Positions 45,947 through 55,491 of a stretch of 59,543 nucleotides of DNA are shown in pieces. The notes beneath the pieces were generated by a model, which did not search any database, had not been told where the DNA came from, and saw nothing but the letters and a program-made list of their open reading frames with translations. The DNA is from Halomonas sp. (GTDB taxonomy: Bacteria > Pseudomonadota > Gammaproteobacteria > Pseudomonadales > Halomonadaceae), in contig NZ_JACUUD010000006.1 in assembly GCF_014859505.1 (NCBI RefSeq), positions 1 through 59,543 of the forward strand. The letters run 5' to 3'. Every line of letters starts with the position of its first letter. Position 1 is the stretch's first letter. A program made the translations under genes and the position numbers.

Positions 45947-47668
45947 TCACACCTTCAGTTGCGATTCGGGGTCCCGTGCCAGGTCCTGCCAGACATCCCG
46001 TACGCGGCAGTCCTCGCACATCTCGAGCCGCGAGATCGCATCACCGGCGAAGTAGGGATGGTCGGCGAGCTTCGCCTTGATGCTGGCGATGGTGCTGGCG
46101 GTGGCAAAAGGCTTGCCGCAGCGGATGCAGTCGAAAGCGGCCTCCGCATGGCAGACGTGCCGCTGGTGGCGGGCAGGGTCGGCCAGGAAACCCGGGAGCA
46201 GGGCGATGGCCTCCTCGGGGCAGGCGTCCGCACAGAGGCCACACTGCACGCAGTCGGCCTCGCGGAAGCTGAGCTCCGGACTTTCCGTGCCGGCCGCCAG
46301 GGCGGGCGTCGGGCAGCTCGCCACGCAGGCCATGCAGAGGGTGCAGCGCTGGGTATCGACGGCGAGGCCCCCGTAGGCGGCCTCGCGGGGCATGGCATGC
46401 CGGGCCCCGTCCTGCTCTCCCAGGGCGGCAAGGTGGTCGAGTACCTGGTTGAGCCGGTCCCGCTTGCCCGAGGCATCGAGTTCGAAGTCATCAGCGGGGA
46501 GCGGCGGGCAGGCGGGCAGGGCATCCCGGGCCAGGGTGTCGCCGACAGCGACCACCGAGAGCCGTTCGGGCGCATGTCCCAGTGCCTCGAGGAGGGCGCG
46601 TGCCTGGGCGAGCTGGTCGTCGAGGAAAGCGACCAGGCGTACGGGCATGTCGGGGTGATGCTGCAGGCGCACCTCGGCGGCACCGCCGGCCAGGGCCGTC
46701 AGCCACTGGTCGTGGCCAGCGGCGCCGAGCTCCTCGAGGGGCACGTCGAGGACATGGCCGGCCGGGGATTCATCGGGCAGCAGGTGGTCGCTCGCCACGA
46801 AGCGCACCACCGGCTGGCCGCCGCCCGCCTCGCGGTAGGCCGCAAGCCAAGCCAGCAGGGTCTCCTGCTGGCGATGGGACTCAGGCATGCGGAACTCGAT
46901 GGCCCCGGTGGGGCAGGCGCTGCTGCAGCTGCCGACACCGTGACACCGGTAGGGGTCGATCTCGATGCGCGACCCGACACGGCCCTTGAGGCTTTGGATC
47001 GCATCGGCGGGACAGACTTCGAGGCAGCGCGCGCAGCCGGTGTTGCCGCTGGCCGAATGGGCACAGAGCGCGTGATGAATCTGGAAGTAGCGCGGCTTGT
47101 CAAACTCGCCGACCAGGGCGGCAAAGGCGTCGAGCCGGGTCGGCGTCTCCGGGGCGGCCCAACGGGTCGCGACATACCCTGGCGGAGGCAGTTCCAGCGC
47201 CAGGGCCGGGGTTTCGCCGAGGTCGAGGACCTGGTCGAAGTAGTCGCGGTTGGCCAGGGCGCGGGCCAGGTCAAGCGGGGTCTCGCCATGCTCGAGGGTG
47301 ACCAGGAAGCGGCCCAGGTATCCCTCGATGCGAAGTCTCGCCGCCTGCTCGCGGGCCAGCCGATGGTGCGTAAGGCCGGCGGTATTGGCCAGCAGGATTT
47401 CGTCATCATCGACACCCTCCTCGCCGGCGGCAGCAGGAACAGGCTCGGTGAACAGCAGCGTGAGGGAACGAAGCCCCCGTTCCTGCAGGGCAAGGGCGGC
47501 GCGGCGCACGTCACGTTCGTTGCCGAGGAGCAGGGCGTGGCCCTGGCTGAGGTACCCGACGCTCGCCGGAGCCAGGTTGAGTGGCCAGGAGGCGCGGCGG
47601 TAGGCCGCTTCCCTCGCCTTACGGTTGCCGACGTCGTCCACGGCGATCGTGTCGATTCGCTGATTCAT
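45947..47668 (-). CDS. Multi-4Fe-4S ferredoxin-type protein of the formate dehydrogenase cluster
   Basis: Several CxxCxxCxxxCP motifs (CARCLEVCP, CTLCMACVASCP, CVQCGLCADACP). Confidence 0.88.
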   Translation of the reverse strand: MNQRIDTIAVDDVGNRKAREAAYRRASWPLNLAPASVGYLSQGHALLLGNERDVRRAALALQERGLRSLTLLFTEPVPAAAGEEGVDDDEILLANTAGLTHHRLAREQAARLRIEGYLGRFLVTLEHGETPLDLARALANRDYFDQVLDLGETPALALELPPPGYVATRWAAPETPTRLDAFAALVGEFDKPRYFQIHHALCAHSASGNTGCARCLEVCPADAIQSLKGRVGSRIEIDPYRCHGVGSCSSACPTGAIEFRMPESHRQQETLLAWLAAYREAGGGQPVVRFVASDHLLPDESPAGHVLDVPLEELGAAGHDQWLTALAGGAAEVRLQHHPDMPVRLVAFLDDQLAQARALLEALGHAPERLSVVAVGDTLARDALPACPPLPADDFELDASGKRDRLNQVLDHLAALGEQDGARHAMPREAAYGGLAVDTQRCTLCMACVASCPTPALAAGTESPELSFREADCVQCGLCADACPEEAIALLPGFLADPARHQRHVCHAEAAFDCIRCGKPFATASTIASIKAKLADHPYFAGDAISRLEMCEDCRVRDVWQDLARDPESQLKV

Positions 47669-47717
47669 GCCACCTCACGGTCAGAATGTCGTCATTATTG
47701 TTTTGAGTAGCTATTTG

Positions 47718-48299
47718 CTAAGTCTGATCGGTTCTAGTGATCCCGTCACCTCGCCCTTGGTCTAACACCTCCCCGTGGCAGGCAGGGCCGCCACCAGCGA
47801 GGCACTCGTCCCCTTGCCGCCCCTCTGCGTCATCGTCGGCAGATGCCATGCCTGTCTCCACCGTCTCGACCGACCGCTCATCGACCGGCGCGTCCATCGC
47901 CTCAACGGTGTCCGCCCGGGGCTCCTCCTCGTCGAGCTGACGGGTCCAATGCCGGAGTCGCTGGGCCAGTTCGGCCGCCAACGGCTTGAGTCGCTGGCGA
48001 TAGTCATCGTCGTAGTCATCGAGGCCGTCACGAATCCCGTAATGGTCGCCCGAGAACATGCGGCGCAGAGCCCGTCGACGCAGGCCGTCGCTGACGCCCG
48101 CCTGCAGGAACGCCGTGAAGTCGCTTCCGGCAGGGAGGGCGTCGGGGTCGGGAAGGGAGGCATCCAGGCTGCCCGGCTCGGGCTCCGCCGCGGTGGGCTG
48201 CTCGGCCTCCTCACGCGCGGCGACCGCCTCCTCGGCCGGTGCTTCTTCCACGAGCTCATCGCCGAGCTTGCGGCGTGACCAGCGGCTCAGTCGGCTCAT
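47718..48299 (-). CDS. DUF3306 domain protein
   Basis: SRLSRWSRRKLG...DFTAFLQAGVSDGLRRRALRRMFSGDHYGIRDGLDDYDDDY. Confidence 0.88.
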   Translation of the reverse strand: MSRLSRWSRRKLGDELVEEAPAEEAVAAREEAEQPTAAEPEPGSLDASLPDPDALPAGSDFTAFLQAGVSDGLRRRALRRMFSGDHYGIRDGLDDYDDDYRQRLKPLAAELAQRLRHWTRQLDEEEPRADTVEAMDAPVDERSVETVETGMASADDDAEGRQGDECLAGGGPACHGEVLDQGRGDGITRTDQT

Positions 48300-48727
48300 A
48301 CGGTCTGCTCCTGGGCGCGTCCGGCGCCCTTGCGCTTCTTCTTGCGGCCCTCATCGGGGGCCTCCCCGTGGCGGGCGAGATAGGCCTCGATCCAGGCCTG
48401 GATTGCCAGCGGCATCGCCACCTCGAGCACTTGCTGCTCGCCATCGAGCCAGGCAGCGGCGACGTCCTGGCTGGCCGTGACCGCCGACGGGCTGGGGGTG
48501 GCGCCGCTCTCGCCGGCGCGCACGAACAACCGTGGCGTGCCCGCCTCGAGATTGAAGCGATAGGCGGCACGTTCGGTCAGGAAGAGCTGGAGCCTGAGTA
48601 CCCAGGGGCCTGTATCGCCGGGAGACAGGTCGGTGATGGTCCATCGGGTCGAGGTGAACCCCTTGACCTGGTGGGACTCACCGGCGAGGTCGAGGCTCAG
48701 GGTGGCCTGGCTGCTGGAAAGGGACAT
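48296..48727 (-). CDS. DUF3305 domain protein
   Basis: ATGA overlap with DUF3306 start; FTSTRWTITDLSPGDTGPWVLRLQLFLTERAAYRFNLEAGTPRLFVRA. Confidence 0.88.
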   Translation of the reverse strand: MSLSSSQATLSLDLAGESHQVKGFTSTRWTITDLSPGDTGPWVLRLQLFLTERAAYRFNLEAGTPRLFVRAGESGATPSPSAVTASQDVAAAWLDGEQQVLEVAMPLAIQAWIEAYLARHGEAPDEGRKKKRKGAGRAQEQTV

Positions 48728-48831
48728 GGCGTGGTGCTCGAAGGGGATATCACGATCTATAGCTTAACATTAAAGACACCGGAAGCGGGGAATGCCATCA
48801 TCTCCCTCAACACGTTGCCGAGGAACCGTCG

Positions 48832-49686
48832 ATGCATGACATCAGTCTGAGCCGGGCCCGCCTGCCCGCCACCCTGGAGATCGAGGTATTCGACGAGTTC
48901 GGCGAGGCGAGGCGCCAGGCTATCGCCGCCGAACGGGCCCTGACCCTCTACCTCAACAAGCGCGAGATCGTCACCCTGATGACACTGGGCGCCGATCCCG
49001 AGGCGCTGGTGGTGGGCTACCTGCGCAACCAGGGGCTAATCGCCTCCCGGGAGGACCTGCTGGCGGTGCACGTGGACTGGGACGTGGAGGCGGCGGCGGT
49101 GGTGACACGCCACGAGCCGGAGGACCTGGAGGAGCGCCTGGGGCATCGCACGGTGACCACCGGCTGCGGCCAGGGCACGGTGTTTGGCCGGCTGCTCGAG
49201 GCCATTCCCCGCCACCCCCTACCCGAGACACCGCTGCGCCAGTCGGTGCTCTATGGGCTGCTGGAAAACCTCGGGGAGCACAACGAGACCTACCGCAGCG
49301 CCGGCGCCGTGCATGGCTGCGCACTCTGCCGACAGGAGCAGGTGCTCGACTTCGTCGAGGATGTGGGTCGCCACAACGCCGTGGATACCCTGGCGGGACG
49401 CCAGTGGCTGGTCCAGGCGGACTCGGCGGGCGCAGACATCTTCTATACCACCGGGCGCTTGACCTCGGAGATGGTGCTCAAGGTCGCCCAGATGGGCATC
49501 GGGGTGCTGGTCTCGCGCTCCGGGGTGACCCAGAAGGGAGTCGAATTGGCCAGCCGCTTCGGGGTGATGCTGATCGCCCGCGCCAAGGGGCGACACTTCC
49601 AGGCGATCCATTCCGCCGGACGCCTGGTGCTGGATGCAGTGCCACCGCGCCGCCCGGGTGATCGCGCGGCCGGGGGCGGGCGCTGA
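48832..49686 (+). CDS. fdhD: Formate dehydrogenase accessory sulfurtransferase FdhD
   Basis: YRSAGAVHGCALCR, FVEDVGRHNAVDTLAG, FYTTGRLTSEMV. Confidence 0.95.
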   Translation: MHDISLSRARLPATLEIEVFDEFGEARRQAIAAERALTLYLNKREIVTLMTLGADPEALVVGYLRNQGLIASREDLLAVHVDWDVEAAAVVTRHEPEDLEERLGHRTVTTGCGQGTVFGRLLEAIPRHPLPETPLRQSVLYGLLENLGEHNETYRSAGAVHGCALCRQEQVLDFVEDVGRHNAVDTLAGRQWLVQADSAGADIFYTTGRLTSEMVLKVAQMGIGVLVSRSGVTQKGVELASRFGVMLIARAKGRHFQAIHSAGRLVLDAVPPRRPGDRAAGGGR

Positions 49687-49687
49687 A

Positions 49688-50320
49688 TCAGGCGGCGTCG
49701 ACCCGCGTGCAGACCGACAGCACCACGGCATCCGCCTGGCTTACCGACACCAGCGCATGGCCCATGTCGCTGTCGAAGTAGATGCTGTCACCCTGCTCGA
49801 GACGCAACGGTTCGTAGAACTCGGTGTAGAGCAGGATCTCGCCGTCCAGCACCATGAGAAACTCCTCGCCGTCGTGGCGCACCCACTCGTTGAACTCCTC
49901 GAAGCTGCGGGCACGCACGATGGTCTTGAAGGGGATCATGCGCTTCTGGGCCAGCTCACAGCTGAGCAGTTCGTGCTCATAGGTCGGCGTGGGGTGCTGC
50001 TGGCCATGGCCGCGGCGGGTCAGGTCGCGGCGCCCCATGGTGCGGCTCTGCTGGCGAGGCGGCGTAAGCAGCTGGGGCAGGTCGATACCGAGCCCGCCGA
50101 TCAGCTTCTGCACAGCGGTGAAGGTGGGGGAGATCTGCTCGTTCTCGATCTTGGAGAGCGTCGAGCGGGCGAGCCCGGTGCGCTGGCTGACGTCCTCGAG
50201 AGTCCACTGGTTGGCCAGGCGTATCTCGCGCAGGCGCTCGCCGAGGCGCAGCGGTTCGACGAGCGGCTTGCGGCCCGAGGCGATGCGCAGGGCGGCGTCC
50301 TGATCGGTGGTGGCGGTCAT
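49688..50320 (-). CDS. XRE-family HTH regulator with C-terminal cupin domain
   Basis: LGERLREIRLANQWTLEDVSQRTGLARSTLSKIENEQISPTFTAVQKL; HDGEEFLMVLDGEILLYTEFYEPLRLEQGDSIYFDSDMGHA. Confidence 0.92.
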   Translation of the reverse strand: MTATTDQDAALRIASGRKPLVEPLRLGERLREIRLANQWTLEDVSQRTGLARSTLSKIENEQISPTFTAVQKLIGGLGIDLPQLLTPPRQQSRTMGRRDLTRRGHGQQHPTPTYEHELLSCELAQKRMIPFKTIVRARSFEEFNEWVRHDGEEFLMVLDGEILLYTEFYEPLRLEQGDSIYFDSDMGHALVSVSQADAVVLSVCTRVDAA

Positions 50321-50467
50321 CGGCAGAAATTCACTATCGGAAACAGGTTTCCTGAAGCTTACCACAGCCCGGCGGCGATAACGCCGCCGCCAGGCCACCC
50401 TGGCGGTGCCGCTGCCAAGGGACATTTCCCGCCGCCTGGAAACCCTCGCGCAGGTAGCGACAGGCGG

Positions 50468-51421
50468 CTAGGCCAAGGGAGCCGGTGCGTCGCTGAAGGG
50501 TTGGCCCAGCAGCGCCTTGAGGTGGGCCTCGACGCTGCGCCCGAGGGAGTCGAGGTGGTAGCCACCCTCCAGCACCGAGACCAGGCGGTTATCCGCGTAG
50601 AGCGCGGCGATCTCCAGGGCCATGTGGGTGACCCAGTAGAAGTCCTCCTCCTCCAGGCAGAGCTCGGCCATCTCGTCTTCGCGGTGAGCGTCGAAGCCCG
50701 AGGAGAGCAGCACCAGCTCCGGCTTGAAGCGATGCAGGGCAGGGAGCCAGTCGTCCTCGATGGCACGACGGAACGCGGCGCTGTCGGTCCCCGCCTCCAG
50801 CGGCGTGTTGATGACGTTCTGCCACTCGCTGCGCAGGTAGCGCCAGGGGTAGAAGGGATACTGGAAGCTGGTGCAGACCAGCACATCGGGGTCATCCTTG
50901 AAGATGTCGATAGTGCCGTTGCACTGGTGGACGTCGAAGTCGAGGATCGCGATGCGCCTTGCACCATACTTCTCGCGGGCGTGGGCGGCGCCCACCGCCA
51001 CGTTGTTATAGAAGCAGAAGCCCATGGCGTCGGTGGCCTCGGCGTGGTGCCCGGGAGGGCGCACGGCACAGAAGACATTGTCGGCCTGGTGGCGAAAGAC
51101 CTGATCGACGCCGCGAATCACCGCCCCCGCGGCCACCCGGGCGGCGCTGAGGCTGTCCGGGTTCATCATGGTGTCACTGTCCAGGGTGACGATGCCCTCG
51201 TCCGGGACACACTTGTCCAGGGCGCGCAGGTGGCGCAAGGGGTGAACCCGGGCCAACTGCTCCTCGGTGGCCTCGCGCGCCTCGGACTGCATGGTCTGTT
51301 GCAGCAACCCGGAAAGGGACAGCCTGGCGCGAATCGCCTCCAGCCGGAGGGGGCTCTCGGGGTGCTCGGGACCCATGTGGTGAAGCATGCAGTGGGGGTG
51401 GGTGATATAACCGGTGATCAT
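50468..51421 (-). CDS. Histone deacetylase-superfamily protein (AcuC/HdaH-like)
   Basis: HHMGPEHPESPLRLEAI, VRPPGHHAEATDAMGFCFYNNVAVGA, IAILDFDVHQCNGT, LSSGFDAHREDEMAEL. Confidence 0.93.
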   Translation of the reverse strand: MITGYITHPHCMLHHMGPEHPESPLRLEAIRARLSLSGLLQQTMQSEAREATEEQLARVHPLRHLRALDKCVPDEGIVTLDSDTMMNPDSLSAARVAAGAVIRGVDQVFRHQADNVFCAVRPPGHHAEATDAMGFCFYNNVAVGAAHAREKYGARRIAILDFDVHQCNGTIDIFKDDPDVLVCTSFQYPFYPWRYLRSEWQNVINTPLEAGTDSAAFRRAIEDDWLPALHRFKPELVLLSSGFDAHREDEMAELCLEEEDFYWVTHMALEIAALYADNRLVSVLEGGYHLDSLGRSVEAHLKALLGQPFSDAPAPLA

Positions 51422-51536
51422 TGGTGCCTCCAGGCTGACTGAGGTCACTTTACTTTGCCCAATCCCTTGCCAGACAGTGTCAATAGGTCGTACACAATAG
51501 ACAGCTATTCCAGCCATCAGCTGTCGGGAGAGCATC

Positions 51537-54284
51537 GTGAGCACCCGTTTTCTGCGTCACTTCTTCGAACCCAAGACCATCGCGGTGATCGGTGCCTCGG
51601 AAAAGCCCGATTCCCTGGGCGGGCTCGTGATCCGTAACCTGCAGGAGGCCGGTTTTCCGGGCTCCCTCTGGGCCGTGAACCCCAAGGGCTACGAGAGTGT
51701 CTTCGGCCAGCCCGCCTTCTCGCGTATCGGCCAGTTGCCCGAGGCGCCCGATCTCGCCGTCATCTGCTCACCGGTGGCCACGGTGCCTGGGCGCATCGCC
51801 AGGCTCGGCAGCATCGGGGTGCGCGCCGCCCTGGTGCTCTCCGGCGGCTCCCACCTGGACGAGGCCCGCGACGGCAAGGCCTCGATACGCCAGCGCATGC
51901 TGGATGCCGCCCGGCAGTCGGGGATTCGCGTGCTGGGCCCGGAGTGCATGGGCCTGATCGTGCCGGGGCGCAAGCTCAACGCCTCCTACGCCAACCGGCC
52001 GATCAAGGCCGGCAGGGTCGCCTATCTGGGCCAGTCGGGCATGCTCGGCACGGCGATGATCGACTGGGCGGCGGGGCGCGGGGTGGGCTTCTCGCACCTG
52101 ATCACCCTAGGCGACAGCGTCGACGTCATGCTTCCGGACCTGCTCGACTACATCAACCAGTTTTCACCCACCCAGGCCATCCTGCTCCACCTGGAGAAGA
52201 TCCTCGACGCCCAGCACTTCATGACCGCCCTGCGCGACGCCTCGCGCAACCGCCTGGTGCTGGCCATCAAGAGTGGTCGCACGCCCCAGTCGGATCTCAC
52301 GGGCCTGCCGCCCACTCCGGGCGTCGCCAACCGTGACCAGATCTTCGATGCGGCCTTCTCCAGGGCCGGGGTGGTGCGAGTGCACGACTCCGACGACCTG
52401 TTCGATGCGCTGATGACCCTGTCGCTCATGAAGCCGCTGCGCGGTGACCGCCTGGCCATCGTCTCCAACGGACTGGGTCCGGCCATGCTGGCCATCGACA
52501 AGCTGATCCACGCCGGCGGCAAGCTGGCCGAGTTCACCGAGGAGACGCGGGCGGCGCTGCATCGCGGCGACTTCGACATGAGCAAGCCCGGGGAGAACCC
52601 GGTGGACATGGGCGGCAATGCCACCCCCGAGAAGTTCGTGAATGTCATCGAGATCGTCGCCGCCGACCCCGGCGTCGACGCGGTGCTCGTGGTGCACGCG
52701 CCGACCCGCATGGCACCTTCCAAGACCACCGCCCAGGCCGTGGTGGCCAACCGAAAGCGCTTTCGCCGCAACCTGCTGACCAGCTTCATGGGGCTGGAGG
52801 AGGCCCTCTCCGCGCGTCACGAGTTCAGCCTGGCGGCAATTCCCACCTACGTGTCGCCCGAGAAGGCCATCAACGCCTTCATGCACATGGTGGACTACCA
52901 GCGGGTCCAGGCGCTGCTGCAGGAGACCCCGCCCAGCCTGCCGTTTACCACGACCCCGGACATCCGCGCCCGCTGCCGCACCCTGATCAAGGAGGCCAAG
53001 GCGGAGGGGCGCGAATCTCTCTCACACTCCGAGACCGCTCAGGTACTTCAGGCCTACGGTATCCCGGTAGCCCATAGCCGCTATGTGACCACCCCCGAGG
53101 AGGGCGCCGCGGCGGCGGCGGACTTCGATGGCGCCATGGCACTGAAGGTGGTGCATGAGGGGAACTGCCGGCCGTTCCGCTATCGCAAGCACCCCCATCG
53201 GGTCTCGGCCGGGCTGCTGCAGGACCTGAGGAGCCCCGAGCAGGTGGCCGACGGGGTCACGCTCCTCGGCGAACAGGTGAGCGAGAAGTATCCCGCCTTC
53301 AAGGTCCGTGAGTACTGCCTGCAGCCCATGCAGCGCGGCAAGCATTCGCTGCAGACCTGTGCCGGCATCACCCGGGATCCGGTGTTCGGCCCGGTGATCG
53401 TGTTCGGTATCGGCGGCTACAAGGTCAATATCCTGGCTGACCGTCAGGTGGCGCTGCCCCCGCTCAACATGACACTGTCCAAGGACATGGTGGATCGTAC
53501 CCACGTGGCGCGGTTGATCCATGAGCACTCCGGCGACCCCGATCGGGATATCGAGCGCCTCTGCCAACTGCTGGTCAAGCTGTCGCAGATGGCCAGCGAT
53601 CTGCTCGAGCTGCGCGGGATAGAAATCAACCCGCTGCTGCTCAACCGTGACGATATGGTAGCGGTGGATTTCGCCATGGACCTGGGCACGCCGGCACGCT
53701 TTGCCATCATGCCCTATCCGGAAGAGCTCCGTGAGTGGGTGACCCTGAAGAACAGCTGGGAGGTGGAGGTGCGCCCGATCCGGGCCGAGGATGCACCGCT
53801 GATCACCAGCTTCCATGGTCAACTCTCCGAAGAGAGCATCCGGTTCCGCTACTTCCACAACAAGTCGGACCTGACACAGCGTGACCTGTCGATGCTGTCG
53901 CAGATCAACTACGACCGCCAGATGGCCTTCATCGCCGAGCACCTGCGCGATGACGGCACCAAGGAAATGCTCGGCGTGGCCCGGGTGTGGAACGACCCCG
54001 ACAATATCCGTACCGAGTTCTCGGTGATCATTCGCGATGATCTGACCGGGCTCGGCCTCGGCAGCCTGCTGATGCACAAGTTGATCGACTACTGTCGCAG
54101 CGTCGGCACCCTGGAGATGATCGGCAAGATCATGGTCGACAATCACCCGATGCGCGCCTTGATGAAGCATCTCGGCTTCAAGCAGCGCTACAACATGGAG
54201 GAGCAGGTGGTGGATGCGGTGCTGCGGCTCAACGAGCCCGAGAGCGAGTGGCAGCGCCATCGCCTGGAGAGCCTGCCCGACTGA
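51537..54284 (+). CDS. Bifunctional ADP-forming acyl-CoA ligase-like / GNAT protein lysine acetyltransferase (Pat/PatZ type)
   Basis: KTIAVIGASEKPDSLGG CoA-binding start, ATP-grasp segment, C-terminal GNAT (LTGLGLGSLLMHKLIDYCRSVGTLEMIGKIMVDNHPMRALMKHLGF); GTG start. Confidence 0.93.
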   Translation: MSTRFLRHFFEPKTIAVIGASEKPDSLGGLVIRNLQEAGFPGSLWAVNPKGYESVFGQPAFSRIGQLPEAPDLAVICSPVATVPGRIARLGSIGVRAALVLSGGSHLDEARDGKASIRQRMLDAARQSGIRVLGPECMGLIVPGRKLNASYANRPIKAGRVAYLGQSGMLGTAMIDWAAGRGVGFSHLITLGDSVDVMLPDLLDYINQFSPTQAILLHLEKILDAQHFMTALRDASRNRLVLAIKSGRTPQSDLTGLPPTPGVANRDQIFDAAFSRAGVVRVHDSDDLFDALMTLSLMKPLRGDRLAIVSNGLGPAMLAIDKLIHAGGKLAEFTEETRAALHRGDFDMSKPGENPVDMGGNATPEKFVNVIEIVAADPGVDAVLVVHAPTRMAPSKTTAQAVVANRKRFRRNLLTSFMGLEEALSARHEFSLAAIPTYVSPEKAINAFMHMVDYQRVQALLQETPPSLPFTTTPDIRARCRTLIKEAKAEGRESLSHSETAQVLQAYGIPVAHSRYVTTPEEGAAAAADFDGAMALKVVHEGNCRPFRYRKHPHRVSAGLLQDLRSPEQVADGVTLLGEQVSEKYPAFKVREYCLQPMQRGKHSLQTCAGITRDPVFGPVIVFGIGGYKVNILADRQVALPPLNMTLSKDMVDRTHVARLIHEHSGDPDRDIERLCQLLVKLSQMASDLLELRGIEINPLLLNRDDMVAVDFAMDLGTPARFAIMPYPEELREWVTLKNSWEVEVRPIRAEDAPLITSFHGQLSEESIRFRYFHNKSDLTQRDLSMLSQINYDRQMAFIAEHLRDDGTKEMLGVARVWNDPDNIRTEFSVIIRDDLTGLGLGSLLMHKLIDYCRSVGTLEMIGKIMVDNHPMRALMKHLGFKQRYNMEEQVVDAVLRLNEPESEWQRHRLESLPD

Positions 54285-54313
54285 GGGCGTCCGGCACGAT
54301 CCCCCCCAACGCG

Positions 54314-54338
54314 AGACCCCCGCCAGTGGCGGGGGTCT
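54314..54338. terminator. Hairpin between convergent patZ-like gene and pdxH
   Basis: 11-bp stem AGACCCCCGCC-AGT-GGCGGGGGTCT. Confidence 0.7.
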
Positions 54339-54393
54339 GTCGCTGGAATCGCCGGGTCCGGATCACTCATCCAGGGCCAGTAGGCCGAGTCGA

Positions 54394-55035
54394 TCACGGC
54401 GCCATGCGGAAGTGCTGCCACTGGCCGTCACGGGCTTCGTAGCGGATCCGGTCGTGGAGGCGGCTGGGCTGGCCTTGCCAGAACTCGACCATGGTGGGAA
54501 CCACACGATAGCCGCCCCAGTGCACCGGGCGCGGGATCTCCTGTCCCTCGTAGGCCTGTTCGAAACGGCTCTGGCGCTCCTCGATCCAGGTGCGGCCGGG
54601 AATCACCACGCTCTGGGTGGCCACCCAGGCGCCCAGCTGGCTGGCCCGCGGGCGGCTGGCGAAGTAGGCGTCGGACTCCTCGGCGCTGACCTGCTCGACG
54701 CTGCCCTCGACGCGCACCTGCCGCGCCAGCGATGGCCACCAGAAGACCAGGGCGGCGTGGGGAACGTTGGTCAGCTCGCTGCCCTTGTGGCTGTGATAGT
54801 TGGTGTAGAAGACCAGGCCCTGCTCATCGATCCCCTTGAGCAGGACAACGCGCGCGTGGGGCAGACCCTGACTGTCGACGGTGGCCAGCGTCATGGCGTT
54901 GCCGTCATCACCCTCGGTTTCCAGCGCCAGGGTCAGCCACTCCTGGAACAGTTCCATGGGGTTGTCGGTGGCCTGTGACTCGTCGAGCAGTCCCCCTTCG
55001 TAGTCGCGGCGGATATCGGCGATCTTGCGTGTCAT
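54394..55035 (-). CDS. pdxH: Pyridoxamine 5'-phosphate oxidase
   Basis: NAMTLATVDSQGLPHARVVLLKG, FYTNYHSHKGSEL, HDRIRYE. Confidence 0.95.
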   Translation of the reverse strand: MTRKIADIRRDYEGGLLDESQATDNPMELFQEWLTLALETEGDDGNAMTLATVDSQGLPHARVVLLKGIDEQGLVFYTNYHSHKGSELTNVPHAALVFWWPSLARQVRVEGSVEQVSAEESDAYFASRPRASQLGAWVATQSVVIPGRTWIEERQSRFEQAYEGQEIPRPVHWGGYRVVPTMVEFWQGQPSRLHDRIRYEARDGQWQHFRMAP

Positions 55036-55143
55036 GACAATCTCCTCGAAATTTCTTTCATGGTCGCCTCTCCGCGCCGGCAGCTCAACACTCTTTGCCT
55101 GTACCAGCGGGATTTGTGACCTTGAGCATAGGCCCGTTCGTTC

Positions 55144-55491
55144 TCACGGTGACCAGCCCAGCTGCACCATGGCCATGTAGGCCGCAGTGCCGCCGATGAT
55201 GGAGAGCAGGGGGTTACGCCGCCAGAGATGCAGCAGCACCACCGCCAGGGAGGCGAGGATCATCGGCCAGCCGGTGGCGCTGGCGTTGAGCTGACCCTCG
55301 GCCAGGGGACGGAAGTCGCGCAGCGCATAGATCACCAGGATCATCATCACCGTGGGGGGCAGGTAGCGTCCCAGGTGCAGGATCAGCGGATGCTCGGCCT
55401 GGCGGGCCAGGGCCACGAAGGGGATCACCCGGGTGGCGAAGGTGGCCAGGGCGCAGACGGCGATGAACAGCAGCAGGCTGGCATGGCTCAC
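55144..55491 (-). CDS. azlD: AzlD-family branched-chain amino acid transport protein
   Basis: ALATFATRVIPFVAL..LGRYLPPTVMMILVIYALRD; follows AzlC. Confidence 0.85.
   Translation of the reverse strand: MSHASLLLFIAVCALATFATRVIPFVALARQAEHPLILHLGRYLPPTVMMILVIYALRDFRPLAEGQLNASATGWPMILASLAVVLLHLWRRNPLLSIIGGTAAYMAMVQLGWSP

Noticed and set aside
45926-47710. 594-aa plus-strand ORF
   Set aside because: Antisense to the multi-4Fe-4S protein; composition typical of shadow frames.
49634-51442. 602-aa plus-strand ORF
   Set aside because: Antisense shadow of the XRE-cupin and HDAC-family genes.
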